The position numbers and the translations under genes are program-made. Source: Lysobacter capsici (lineage in GTDB: Bacteria; Pseudomonadota; Gammaproteobacteria; Xanthomonadales; Xanthomonadaceae). Taken from it: DNA of 64,000 nt. Below the pieces are notes generated by a model. The model did no database searches. It worked only from the letters and a program-made list of their open reading frames with translations, and had not been told where the DNA came from. Where the stretch lies: contig NZ_CP076103.1 of NCBI RefSeq assembly GCF_018732085.1, positions 806,001 through 870,000 of the forward strand. The letters run 5' to 3'. Of this stretch, positions 9,325 through 17,501 are shown in pieces; within the stretch, counting starts at the first letter, position 1; each line of letters starts with the position of its first letter.

Positions 9325-10756
9325 GTTTTCGATCCACGCCCTGGCGCTGGCGATCACGCTGGCGACCACCGGTTGCCTGAGCCTGGCGCCGAAGGTGCCG
9401 GCCGCGGACGCGGCGATTCCGGGCGAGTGGCCGTTGCCGCCGACCACCCAGGCATTCACCGGCGCCACGCCGGCGGCGGACGGCTCGCAGCCGGCCGCGG
9501 CCGGCACCGTGGCCGACATCGGCTGGCGCGATTTCTTCGCCGACCAGAACCTGGAAACGCTGATCGGCCGCGCGCTGGAGAACAACCGCGATCTGCGCGT
9601 GGCCGTGCTCAACGTCGAGAAGGCGCGCGCGCAATACCGTATCCAGCGCGCGGACCGCGTTCCCGGCGTCAGCGCGATCGGCCAGTTGCAGCGCAGCGGT
9701 GGTGACAATCAGCCGGTCACCGATGCCTATACCGCCGGTCTGGGCATCACCAACTTCGAGCTGGATCTGTTCGGCCGCGTGCGCAGCCTGAGCCAGTCGG
9801 CGTTGCAGCGTTATTTCGCCGAAGAAGAAGCGCGTCGCAGCGCTCAGCTGAGCCTGATCGGCGAGGTCGCCAACGCCTACCTCACCCTGGCCGCCGATCG
9901 CGAACTGCTGTCGGTGTCGGAAGCGACCTTGAAGAATCAGCAGTCGGCCTACGACCTGACCGAAAAGCGTCGCGAACTGGGCGCGGTGTCGGGCCTGGAA
10001 GTGAGCCAGGCGCGGACTCAGGTCGAGCAGGCGCGCGCCGATGCAGCGCGTTACGCCGGACAGGTGGCGCAGGACCTCAACGCGCTCAATCTGCTGGTCG
10101 GCGAACCGGTCGATCCGGCGCTGCTGCCGCAACGTCTGACCGATGAAGTCAGCGGCGTCGGCGCGTTGCCGTCCGGTCTGCCGTCGGAAGTGCTGCTGCG
10201 TCGTCCCGACGTGCTGCAGGCCGAGCACAACCTGCTCGCGGCCAACGCCAACATCGGCGCCGCGCGCGCCGCGTTCTTCCCGTCGATCAGCCTGACCGGC
10301 CTGTTCGGCAGCGCCAGCACCGAACTGTCGGGCCTGTTCGATTCGAACACGCGCGCCTGGTCGGTCAACCCGGTGATCAATATTCCGATCTTCCAGGGCG
10401 GCAAGTTGCGCGCGGGCCTGGCTTCGGCCAAGGCCGACCAGCAGATCGCGTTGGCGCAGTACGAGAAGGCGATCCAGTCGGGTTTCCGCGATGTCGCCGA
10501 TGCCTTGGCGCTGACCAAGACCCTGGCCGAGCAGCGACAGGCGCAGGAAGCGCTGGTCGAAGCGGCCTCGCGCGCCGATCAGCTTTCGACCGCGCGCTAC
10601 AAGGCCGGTCGCGACAGCTATCTCAACCAGCTCGATGCGCAGCGCACGCTGTACGGCGCGCAGCAAGGCCTGGTGACCACGCGCCTGAGCGAGCAGACCA
10701 ATCGCGTGACGCTCTACAAAGTCCTTGGAGGTGGCTGGAACGAGCGCAGCCAATGA
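9317..10756 (+). CDS. RND efflux outer-membrane channel lipoprotein (OprM/NodT family)
   Basis: Outer-membrane factor of the tripartite pump: a trimeric beta-barrel plus periplasmic alpha-tunnel. 479 residues, normal length. Lipobox LATTGC puts the acylated residue at Cys20. The two repeated OEP domains are visible (ALENNRDLRVAVLNVEKARAQ in the first; EVLLRRPDVLQAEHNLLAAN and AFFPSISLTGLFGSAS in the second). The start overlaps the pump gene by 8 nt and its stop overlaps the regulator start by 4 nt (ATGA), so the genes form one transcript. Function follows from family and context. Confidence 0.96.
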   Translation: MSKFSIHALALAITLATTGCLSLAPKVPAADAAIPGEWPLPPTTQAFTGATPAADGSQPAAAGTVADIGWRDFFADQNLETLIGRALENNRDLRVAVLNVEKARAQYRIQRADRVPGVSAIGQLQRSGGDNQPVTDAYTAGLGITNFELDLFGRVRSLSQSALQRYFAEEEARRSAQLSLIGEVANAYLTLAADRELLSVSEATLKNQQSAYDLTEKRRELGAVSGLEVSQARTQVEQARADAARYAGQVAQDLNALNLLVGEPVDPALLPQRLTDEVSGVGALPSGLPSEVLLRRPDVLQAEHNLLAANANIGAARAAFFPSISLTGLFGSASTELSGLFDSNTRAWSVNPVINIPIFQGGKLRAGLASAKADQQIALAQYEKAIQSGFRDVADALALTKTLAEQRQAQEALVEAASRADQLSTARYKAGRDSYLNQLDAQRTLYGAQQGLVTTRLSEQTNRVTLYKVLGGGWNERSQ

Positions 10757-11373
10757 GCACCGCGGGCAAGCCCACCGCCAAGGCCGAGGCGCGCGCGCAG
10801 GCTCAGCGCGAGCGCATCCTGGTCGCGGCGCAGAAATGCTTCGTCGTGCATGGCTTCCATGCCGCGAGCATGGCCAACATCGCCGATACGGCCGGCATGA
10901 GCGCCGGCCTGATCTACCGCTATTTCAAGGGCAAGAACGACATCATCCTGGCCATCATCGAGCGCCAGCTCGAAGAGGCCCGGGCCGATGTGGCCAAGCT
11001 GCACGCGACCAGCGATCTGGTCGCGGGCATCGCCGAAGTGTTTCAGCAGTGGCAGGCGAACGATCCCAACATCACCAGCGCGGCGCTGTTCCTGGAACTG
11101 ACCGCCGAGGCCACGCGCGATCCTGAAATCGCCGCGGCCACGCACGCGTCCGACAAGGTGTTCCGCGCCGATCTGGCCGCCTGGTTCGAGCGCAGTTCCA
11201 AGGACGGTGGCCTGGGCGTGCCGAAGCAGGAAGTCGACACCCGCGTGTTGATGCTGCAGTGCCTAATCGAAGGTCTGGCGATGCGCGCGATCTCGCAGCC
11301 GGACTTGAGCGTGGCGCAGGTGAAGACAGCGCTGGAGCGGTTTCTGCCGAGTTTGTTGTCGGCGCAGGCTTGA
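10753..11373 (+). CDS. TetR/AcrR family regulator of the efflux operon
   Basis: 206-residue repressor-type protein. The N-terminal helix-turn-helix is clear (RILVAAQKCFVVHGFHAASM, then IADTAGMSAGLIYRYFKGK, residues ~20-60); the C-terminal ligand domain is variable as usual. Most efflux TetR genes are divergent from their pump; here the gene is last in the operon, overlapping the channel gene by 4 nt, so the pump would co-express its own repressor. The likely target is the palindrome at 4836-4851. A heptad array begins 5 nt after its stop codon and a hairpin terminator follows at 11643. Effector ligand unknown. Confidence 0.93.
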   Translation: MSTAGKPTAKAEARAQAQRERILVAAQKCFVVHGFHAASMANIADTAGMSAGLIYRYFKGKNDIILAIIERQLEEARADVAKLHATSDLVAGIAEVFQQWQANDPNITSAALFLELTAEATRDPEIAAATHASDKVFRADLAAWFERSSKDGGLGVPKQEVDTRVLMLQCLIEGLAMRAISQPDLSVAQVKTALERFLPSLLSAQA

Positions 11374-11378
11374 GGTTC

Positions 11379-11611
11379 GGGAATCGGGAATCGGGAATCG
11401 GGAATCGGGAATCGGGAATCGGGAATCGGGATTCGGGATTCGGGATTCGGGATTCGGGATTCGGGATTCGGGATTCGGGATTCGGGATTCGGGATTCGGG
11501 ATTCGGGATTCGGGATTCGGGATTCGGGATTCGGGATTCGGGATTCGGGATTCGGGATTCGGGATTCGGGATTCGGGATTCGGGATTCGGGATTCGGGAT
11601 TCGGGATTCGG
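11379..11611. repeat. 33-unit heptanucleotide array (GGGAATC/GGGATTC)
   Basis: Counting GGG starts every 7 nt from 11379 to 11603 gives 33 units: 7 GGGAATC then 26 GGGATTC, with no interruption. GGG every 7 nt is a textbook G-quadruplex spacing on the plus strand. It starts 5 nt after the tetR stop. Shorter, degenerate relatives occur at 44218-44292 and in four atp spacers. Confidence 0.95.
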
Positions 11612-11642
11612 TTTTAGATGCGCTGGGATGTAAAAGTTCACG

Positions 11643-11670
11643 AAAAAGGCCGCCTTGTGCGGCTTTTTTT
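11643..11670 (+). terminator. Rho-independent terminator of the efflux operon
   Basis: Hairpin GCCGC-CTTGT-GCGGC followed by seven T, preceded by an A-tract, so it could act both ways. It lies beyond the heptad array, so the array is probably transcribed into the operon's 3' UTR. Confidence 0.75.
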
Positions 11671-11710
11671 ATTGCGCGCGATCTAGGATCGAATCGCAGC
11701 GGCCCTTGTT

Positions 11711-11981
11711 GTTGCCGCCTTTGACAAAGAGGGCGAACGGCCGCGAAGCGGACGTGGGGGATTTGCTTTTGCTTCCGTCATTGCCGCGAAGGCGAGGGCA
11801 GAGCTTCATCGCGACGCTTGCCCGAAGCATTGTCTAAACCACAGACCATCCGATCGTCCGAGGTCTCTTGTGGGAGGGGCTTCAGCCCCGACGCTTTCGG
11901 CTCAGATCACCAAGATGATCGGTGCTATCGACTCGGCTGAAAGAAAAGCGTCGGGGCTTAAGCCCTCCCACAAAAGACCTC
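11711..11981. repeat. Dispersed repeat cluster in a gene-free spacer
   Basis: Two dispersed families share this spacer. At 11711-11776 lies a copy of the element also present (inverted) at 32790-32860. At 11861-11894 and 11949-11981 lie two copies of a GTGGGAGGGGCTTCAGCC unit in opposite orientation, forming a long imperfect inverted repeat; other copies are near 32893, 54261 and 54383. No gene is supportable between 11674 and 12005. Confidence 0.8.
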
Positions 11982-12005
11982 CGATGAAGACCGCTCACAT
12001 CGCCT

Positions 12006-13427
12006 TCAACCCTGCAACCGCTTCGCCGCCTCACCCACCACCCGCAGCGCCGACTCGATCGTCTTGTCCCACGCGTGCCCACACCCCAGCCGCACGTGAT
12101 GGGTGTAATCGCCGCGGTTGGAAAACAGATGCCCCGGCAGAATGCCCACACCCTTGGCCAGCGCGGCCTCGAACAAGGCCTGACCATCGACTTGCGGCGG
12201 CAGTTCGACCCAAAGCGTCATTCCGCCGGCCGGCTCGGATACGCAACTGCCTTCGGGCCAGTAGTCGAGCACCGCCTGCCGATAGGCCTGCGCATTGCCC
12301 GCCAGCGCGCGACGCAGTCGGCGCAAGCCGCGCTCGATGTCGTGGCGGGCGAGGAAATCGATCAAGGCCATCTGCGGCAAGGTCGCGGTGGCCACGGTCG
12401 AAAAGCTCTTGGTGCGAAGCAATTCCGAACGCCGCCGTCCACCGAGCATCCAGCCCACCCGAAGGCCCGGCGCCAGCGTTTTGGAGTAGGAACTGCAGGT
12501 CACCACATGCTCGCCGTCGTCGTAACGGCGCAGTGGCGGCGGACGCTCGCCCGAATACGCCAGTTCGCCGTACAGATCGTCTTCGATCACCACGGTGCCG
12601 TGCGCGGCGCAGGCCGCGACGATCTCGCGCTTGGCGTCGTCGCCGGTGAGGCTGCCGAGCGGGTTGTTGAAACTCGGCACCAGCAAGGCCGCGCGCACCG
12701 CGTGGCGTTCGAGCAATTCGCGCAGTTGCGCCGGGTCGATGCCGCGGCCGGGGTGATTCGGCAGTTCCAGCACGCGCAGGCCGTGCGCGGCGACCGCTTG
12801 CAGCAGGCCGTGGTAGGTCGGCGTTTCCAGGATCACGATGTCGCCGGGGCGAGTCACGGTGCGCAGGGTCAGGCTGATCGCTTCCATCGCGCCGGCGGTG
12901 ATGATGACTTCGTCCGGGTCGATCTCGGCGCCGCATTGCGCGTAACGCTCGGCGATGCGTTCGCGCAGTTGCGGCAGCCCCTGAGGAACGGTGTAGCTGA
13001 GCGCGGTTTCGGGGTCGCGGCGCATCGCGCGCGCGACCGAGGCGGCCAGCGCGGCGGTCGGCAGCAGCGACGAGGCCGGGGTCGCGGTATGCAGCGGGAC
13101 GAGGTCGCGCCGCGACTGCACGTCGAGCACGCCGAGCAGGGCCGGATTGCGCACCGGCATCGGTGTGCGCGACAGATGCCGCGCGCGCGACCCACGCGAC
13201 GGCGCGGCCGGTGCGGATCGCACGTAGTAACCCGAACGGGGCCGCGCTTCGATCAGGCCTTCGCGTTCGAGTTGCTGATACGCCTCGACCGCGGTTGCCA
13301 GGCTGATGCGTTGATCGCGCCCGAGCCGGCGCAGCGAGGGCAGGCGCTCGCCCGCGCGCAGCACGCCGCGCTGGATCTGGCGGCGCATGCGATCGGCTAG
13401 GCGTTCGTAGAGAAGATCGTGGGTCAT
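12006..13427 (-). CDS. MocR-type regulator: GntR helix-turn-helix fused to PLP aminotransferase fold
   Basis: 473 residues from the ATG at 13427; the frame stays open further upstream, but MTHDLLYERLADRMRRQIQ is the family's typical start. Residues ~1-75 are the GntR winged helix (GVLRAGERLPSLRRLGRD, SLATAVEAYQQLEREGLIEA). The rest is a class I aminotransferase fold with the PLP-binding lysine in SSYSKTLAPGLRVGW and the Asp/Tyr pocket segments. MocR proteins sense PLP or its adducts and control nearby genes rather than acting as transaminases. The divergent neighbour is an EamA transporter, a common partner; two direct repeats near that gene are the likely binding site. Target metabolite unknown. 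Confidence 0.93.
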   Translation of the reverse strand: MTHDLLYERLADRMRRQIQRGVLRAGERLPSLRRLGRDQRISLATAVEAYQQLEREGLIEARPRSGYYVRSAPAAPSRGSRARHLSRTPMPVRNPALLGVLDVQSRRDLVPLHTATPASSLLPTAALAASVARAMRRDPETALSYTVPQGLPQLRERIAERYAQCGAEIDPDEVIITAGAMEAISLTLRTVTRPGDIVILETPTYHGLLQAVAAHGLRVLELPNHPGRGIDPAQLRELLERHAVRAALLVPSFNNPLGSLTGDDAKREIVAACAAHGTVVIEDDLYGELAYSGERPPPLRRYDDGEHVVTCSSYSKTLAPGLRVGWMLGGRRRSELLRTKSFSTVATATLPQMALIDFLARHDIERGLRRLRRALAGNAQAYRQAVLDYWPEGSCVSEPAGGMTLWVELPPQVDGQALFEAALAKGVGILPGHLFSNRGDYTHHVRLGCGHAWDKTIESALRVVGEAAKRLQG

Positions 13428-13469
13428 GACGCGTTCCGGTGGTGGCGATGTAACACGAGCGATGGAAAG

Positions 13470-13639
13470 CCCCTCTCCCGCGTGCGGGAGAGGGGGTGGG
13501 GTGAGGGTCTGGGCGCAGCGGCGTAACTGCAACCAGAGTTCGCGACAGACAAATTCGCAGACAAATCCGACACGGCACTGCTGGTTTCGGCCTGATCTTG
13601 CTGCCCTCACCCTAACCCTCTCCCGCAAGCCGGAGAGGG
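13470..13639. repeat. Pair of REP-like palindromic elements
   Basis: Copies of the CCCTCTCCCGC..GCGGGAGAGGG palindrome with its GGGGTGAGGG flank lie in opposite orientation at 13470-13507 and 13603-13639, in the divergent spacer between the MocR gene and the transporter. The same family recurs at 20128, 37217, 45921 and inside lpdA at 52028. Confidence 0.85.
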
Positions 13640-13667
13640 AACTGTCCGGTGTCTGGGGACGATGAAA

Positions 13668-13709
13668 CTGTACCGGTCAAAATCCATCCTAACTGAATCT
13701 GTATCGGTC
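13668..13709 (+). promoter_or_regulatory. Candidate MocR binding site (paired direct repeats)
   Basis: CTGTACCGGTC (13668-13678) and CTGTATCGGTC (13699-13709) match at 10 of 11 positions and are 31 bp apart start to start, three helical turns. MocR regulators typically bind spaced direct repeats in the divergent promoter. Assignment is inferred from spacing and context. Confidence 0.5.
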
Positions 13710-13770
13710 CGCGGCCCGGCCCTAACCTGAGCCTCCCACTGCCAGCGAAGCGTCCCGCGCTTCGACCGCC

Positions 13771-14682
13771 ATGAGCCCCAGCGCCACGCCCGCCGAATCG
13801 CGCACCGCCCTGATCCAGCTGCTGATCGCCGAACTGCTGATCGGCTCGGTCGGCGTGTTCGTCCACGAAAGCGGCCAGAACGCGATCACCGCGGTGCTGT
13901 TCCGCTGCATCTTCGGCTGCGCGTTCCTGATCGTGTGGGGATCGGCGCGCGGCCTGTTCCGCGGGCTGCTCGGCGAGCGCGCGCTGATCCGCTCGGCGAT
14001 CGTCAGCGGCGTGTTGCTGGTGTTGAACTGGGTCGCGTTGTTCGCCGGGATGGCGCGTTCGTCGATCGGCGTGGCGACGATGGTCTATCACTTCTTCCCG
14101 TTCGTGATCCTGGGCATGGCGGCGATGTTCTACGGCGAGCGCACCCGCGCCGCCGACCTGGGCTGGACCGCGATCGCCTTCGTCGGCGTGCTGTGTTCGG
14201 CCGATCCGTTCAAGCTGTGGAACAGCGCCGGCAGCGGCTATCTGATCGGCGTCGGCCTGACCTTCGTCGCGGCGATCCTGTGCGGCGCTTCGTTGCTGCT
14301 GTCGCGCCGGATCAGCCGCGAGCGGCCGTTCGCGGTGGTGCTGATCCAGTGTCTGGTCGGCGTGGCGATGCTCGCGCCGTTCGCCGACTACGCAGCGGTG
14401 TGGACGCCGGGCAGTCACTGGTTCTGGCTGGCCGGCCTGGGCCTGATCCACAGCGGCGTGTGCTACGTGCTGTTCTATTCGTCTTACCCGCGATTGCAGG
14501 TCGCGACCATCGCCGTGCTGGCCTTCATCTACCCGGTGATCGCCTTGCTGCTCGACTACCTCGTCTATGGACGCACGCTGGCGCCGGTGCAAAGTGTGGG
14601 CGTGGCGCTGATCGTGCTCGGCACGCTCGGGGTCAACCTGAAATGGCAATGGCGTCGTCGCCCGGTGGCGGTCGGCGCCTGA
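13771..14682 (+). CDS. EamA-family drug/metabolite transporter
   Basis: 303-residue inner-membrane protein with about ten hydrophobic segments in two EamA repeats (LIQLLIAELLIGSVGVFVHE at the start; VATIAVLAFIYPVIALLLDY and VQSVGVALIVLGTLGVNL at the end). It ends in a basic tail KWQWRRRPVAVGA. It is divergent from the MocR regulator with paired repeats about 60-100 bp before its start, so it is the probable target of that regulator and may export a metabolite linked to PLP or amines. The substrate cannot be read from sequence. Confidence 0.9.
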   Translation: MSPSATPAESRTALIQLLIAELLIGSVGVFVHESGQNAITAVLFRCIFGCAFLIVWGSARGLFRGLLGERALIRSAIVSGVLLVLNWVALFAGMARSSIGVATMVYHFFPFVILGMAAMFYGERTRAADLGWTAIAFVGVLCSADPFKLWNSAGSGYLIGVGLTFVAAILCGASLLLSRRISRERPFAVVLIQCLVGVAMLAPFADYAAVWTPGSHWFWLAGLGLIHSGVCYVLFYSSYPRLQVATIAVLAFIYPVIALLLDYLVYGRTLAPVQSVGVALIVLGTLGVNLKWQWRRRPVAVGA

Positions 14683-14842
14683 GCGGCCCGCTAGCTGTCG
14701 CGATGCCCACTATCGCGATGCAAGATTTACTCGACCCGGTTCGCGCAATCGCGTGGATCAGCAGGCGTTTGTTCTGCTCGTTCGGCGCAGGGAGGCGCCG
14801 GCGGGGAATTTAAGGCGTCGCTACAGCGGCGACGTACGACGT

Positions 14843-15127
14843 TCAGTCGGCCAGCACCAGGCGCCATGCGCCTTCGACATCGCCTTCGACGTTCTGCCAC
14901 GGCACCCGGTCGTTGCCGCGCAGCCGATCCCAGCCGCGTGCGAGTTCCTCGCGGATATCGTCCCAGTGGCGTTCGCCGTGATGCAGGCGTGCGCCGATGC
15001 CGTAGGTGATCGCCAGTTCGCGGGTGCGATGCGAGACCGCGGCCGCAGCGGCGGCCGCCGACAGGCAGGGTTCGCACTCGTGATCGGCGCGCTCAGAAGA
15101 CAGCCTGTCGAGATGGCGATAGCTCAT
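14843..15127 (-). CDS. Conserved hypothetical protein, 94 residues
   Basis: Starts at MSYRHLDRLSSE. The N-terminal third has CxxC-like spacing (HECEPCLSAAAAAAAVSHRT) and an alanine run; the rest has two tryptophan-rich motifs (HWDDIREELARGWDRLRG, then PWQNVEGDVEGAWRLV), a D-W-x-x-I-E-x-x-L pattern seen in many small uncharacterised proteobacterial proteins. No signal peptide or membrane span. It is separated from rtcB by two hairpins, one a clear terminator, so it is not part of that operon. Function unknown. Confidence 0.7.
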   Translation of the reverse strand: MSYRHLDRLSSERADHECEPCLSAAAAAAAVSHRTRELAITYGIGARLHHGERHWDDIREELARGWDRLRGNDRVPWQNVEGDVEGAWRLVLAD

Positions 15128-15267
15128 GAGCGAAGTCCGTTGGCATTGCTCTTGCATTAGGACGATATCGGTTTTGCGTTCCAAAGGGGTTACGAAAAGT
15201 CGCCAGCGCACAGACAAAGCGCGAGCGATGTCGCAAACGCGCGTTCGAAATTCACTCGATGTCGACG

Positions 15268-15287
15268 TCTCCGCCGAAAGGCGGAGA
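15268..15287. other. Hairpin beyond the rtcB terminator
   Basis: Perfect stem TCTCCGCC-GAAA-GGCGGAGA between the rtcB terminator and the next minus-strand gene; no T-tract, so it may be a structural or repeat hairpin. Confidence 0.5.
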
Positions 15288-15305
15288 ACGCCCGGCCGTC
15301 GCGGT

Positions 15306-15333
15306 CAAAAAGACGCCGCCCGAAGGCGGCGTC
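15306..15333 (-). terminator. Rho-independent terminator of the rtcB operon
   Basis: On the minus strand the stem GACGCCGCC-TTCG-GGCGGCGTC is followed by TTTTT. It begins about 22 nt after the rtcB stop codon and marks the operon end. Confidence 0.9.
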
Positions 15334-15354
15334 GCAAGCGCAACGATGCGCGCT

Positions 15355-16407
15355 TCAACCCTTGATGCAGACCACCTGGCGCAGGGTGTGGACCACCTCG
15401 ACCAGATCGGCCTGCGCGGCCATCACCGCTTCGATCGGCTTGTACGCCGCCGGCGATTCGTCGATGACCGCCGCGTCCTTGCGGCATTCCACGTGGGCCG
15501 TGGCTTCGCGGTGTTGCTTGAGGGTGATCTGCTGCCGCGCCTGGGTGCGGCTGAGCACCCGGCCGGCGCCGTGGCTGCAGCTGTGGAAGCTGTCCGCGTT
15601 GCCCTTGCCGCGCACGATGTAGCTGCGCGCGCCCATGCTGCCGGGGATGATGCCGAGCTCGCCGGCGCGCGCGCTGACTGCGCCCTTGCGGGTGACCCAC
15701 AACGATTCGCCGAAATGGTCCTCGCGCTGCACGTAGTTGTGGTGGCAGTTGACCGCGGTCTTCTCCAACTGGAACTTGGGCAACTGCGCGCGCATCGCGT
15801 GCAGCACCCGCTCCATCATCGCCTCGCGGTTGTGGCGGGCGTAGTCCTGCGCCCACGAAACCGCTTCGACGTAGTCGTCGAACAGCGGTTCGCCTTCGAG
15901 GAAGAAGGCCAGGTCGCGGTCCGGGACGTGGAAGCCGAGCACGCGCTTTTCCAGTTCGCGCCGGGCCAGTTCGATGAAGTAGCTGCCGATCAGGTTGCCG
16001 GTGCCGCGCGAACCCGAATGCAGCATCACCCAGACGAAACCGGCTTCATCCAGACACACTTCGATGAAATGGTTGCCGCCGCCGAGCGTGCCCATCTGCT
16101 TGTCGAACTTGTCGGTGCGCAGCTTGCGGTGTTTGTCGTGGATGCGATCGAGTTGCCCGGCCAGTCCGGACTGGGCCAACCGAGTGTCGATGCGGTCGGG
16201 ACGCTTGCGATGTTCGCCGCCGCGGCCGTTGCCGACCGGGACCACGCGCTCGATCGCCGAGCGCAGCGCGGCCAGGCTGTCGGGCAATTGCTCCGCCCGT
16301 AGCGTGGTCCGCACCGCGGCCATGCCGCAGCCGAGGTCGACACCGACCGCGGCTGGGATGATCGCGCCGCGGGTCGGCCGACCCGCGGCCAGATGGACGT
16401 CCATCAC
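15355..16407 (-). CDS. rtcB: RtcB RNA-splicing ligase, 5' end disrupted
   Basis: GTP- and Mn-dependent ligase joining RNA 2',3'-cyclic phosphate (3'-phosphate) and 5'-OH ends, used in tRNA and RNA repair. This open frame (350 residues) has the catalytic core: metal ligands in AVGVDLGCGM (Asp24, Cys27), GGGNHFIEV, the NCHHNYV motif, the guanylylated-His motif SCSHGAGR (His279) and the terminal RQVVCIKG. Known family members have ~400 residues. The natural start appears to be the ATG at 16532 (MNTPSYELLHADKAG, like the E. coli MNYELL start), but that frame ends at 16404 and the core resumes in another frame at VMDVHL, where the family has VMPDVHL. So the N-terminal ~50-60 residues carry several small indels. 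Either the gene is decaying or this GC-rich stretch has sequence errors. Confidence 0.85.
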   Translation of the reverse strand: MMDVHLAAGRPTRGAIIPAAVGVDLGCGMAAVRTTLRAEQLPDSLAALRSAIERVVPVGNGRGGEHRKRPDRIDTRLAQSGLAGQLDRIHDKHRKLRTDKFDKQMGTLGGGNHFIEVCLDEAGFVWVMLHSGSRGTGNLIGSYFIELARRELEKRVLGFHVPDRDLAFFLEGEPLFDDYVEAVSWAQDYARHNREAMMERVLHAMRAQLPKFQLEKTAVNCHHNYVQREDHFGESLWVTRKGAVSARAGELGIIPGSMGARSYIVRGKGNADSFHSCSHGAGRVLSRTQARQQITLKQHREATAHVECRKDAAVIDESPAAYKPIEAVMAAQADLVEVVHTLRQVVCIKG

Positions 16408-16532
16408 CGACCCAGGCCCGACGGCGGCAGGGCGCAGTTGCCCGCAGGGTCCACGCGGCCAGCCGCACCGGCACCCGACCCGGCTTGACCGGCCTTGTCG
16501 GCGTGCAGTAGTTCGTAACTTGGAGTGTTCAT
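16404..16532 (-). pseudogene. Frame-shifted N-terminal remnant of rtcB
   Basis: From the ATG at 16532, preceded by AAGGA on the minus strand, the sequence reads MNTPSYELLHADKAGQ, matching the RtcB N-terminus. It then loses similarity and stops at 16404, overlapping the core frame by 4 nt. A third frame retains GVPV, a motif expected here, which shows that several indels rather than one are involved. Confidence 0.6.
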
Positions 16533-17474
16533 GATGAATAGTCCTTGCGACGCGCGTACGGCGCGCGGTGGCGCGCCGGCGCGCGTTCGTACCGGCGCCG
16601 CGCGTACGACGAGCGCGGCGTGCGTGTCGTCTTGGAGTGTTCGTTCAATTCGGCCTGGCTGAGCTGCAGCTTTCGATGGGCATAGACCGCGCTGGTGCCG
16701 TACATGCGCCAGCGCGCGCTGGCGCAGTTCTTCAGGTATTCGCAATCGGCCTGGCAGCTGCAGTTCTGGGCAGACGCGCGTGCCTGCGCCACGCGCGCTG
16801 GCGCAGTTCTTGGCCAGGCAATGCATCACCGCGTCGTAGACGTCGGTTCTGGGCAACGTGCGCGGCCTGCGTTCCGGACCGGGAGAGATCGGCGGCTCAG
16901 GCATCGGCATCAATTCGATCCGATACCAGATGCCATCGATCCGGCGCAGTTGGGTGGTGGCGTCCAGCTTGCGTACGCCCGGTTCCCATTCGGCCTGACG
17001 CGCATGCGCCGCCAGACGATGCTCGCGATGGCGCTCGATCTTCAGGCGGATCGCCGCTTCGTTGCGCATCAGGCAACCATTGTCCGGGTCCACGTACAGC
17101 TCGTGCCGGGCTTCGGCCAGCGGTTGCAGACCGCGCCAGTTCTGCATCACATACCTCGTTCCTTTGATATCGAACACCTGCATCGCGACGAAATCCTCGA
17201 GGTGCAGGTGGATGTGCTGTTGCACGGTATTGCGCCGATCCACGCGCGCGCACAGTTCCGAGTAGACGAAATCCCAGCGCCGCCCGACTTGGCCTTGCAG
17301 GTAGCGTTGCAGGGGGCGCAAGTTTTCGTTGAGCCATTTGCGATTGCCATAGCGGTACTTCATCGCTTCGTGGCTCGGTTGGTCTTCAAGATCGCGCGGC
17401 GGACGTGCGCGCGGCGTATTGCCGCCGCCGCGCCGTGGCCGTTCGACGATCACTTTGTACATATCGTTACGCAT
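16529..17474 (-). CDS. Conserved RtcB-locus partner protein, 3' part frameshifted
   Basis: Unnamed protein lying between slipin and RtcB. It begins MRNDMYKVIVERPRRGGG; residues ~38-160 are the well-formed part (KYRYGNRKWLNENLRPLQRY, HLEDFVAMQVFDIKG, ELYVDPDNGCLMRNEA). Basic and Trp/Tyr-rich, it may bind RNA, but that is inference. At 16713-16732 and 16792-16811 a 20-bp direct repeat flanks a segment giving a 79-bp unit (not divisible by 3). As it stands the frame runs on to 16404 with low-complexity sequence; removing 79 bp yields SARWRMYGTSAVYAHRKLQL and a stop at 16529 that overlaps the rtcB ATG as ATGA. So the frame is probably broken by this unit. Internal start at Met5 is possible. Confidence 0.7.
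16713..16811. repeat. 20-bp direct repeats flanking 59 bp, frame-disrupting
   Basis: CGCGCGCTGGCGCAGTTCTT occurs at 16713-16732 and again at 16792-16811, 79 bp apart. The unit shifts the reading frame of the partner gene. Confidence 0.85.
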
Positions 17475-17501
17475 ACAAATTCTTTCCGACAGATAGCGTC
17501 A

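Noticed and set aside
11379..11611. Possible CRISPR array or coding repeat
   Set aside because: Uninterrupted 7-nt units without spacers; the translated repeat in either strand is an artefact of the heptads.
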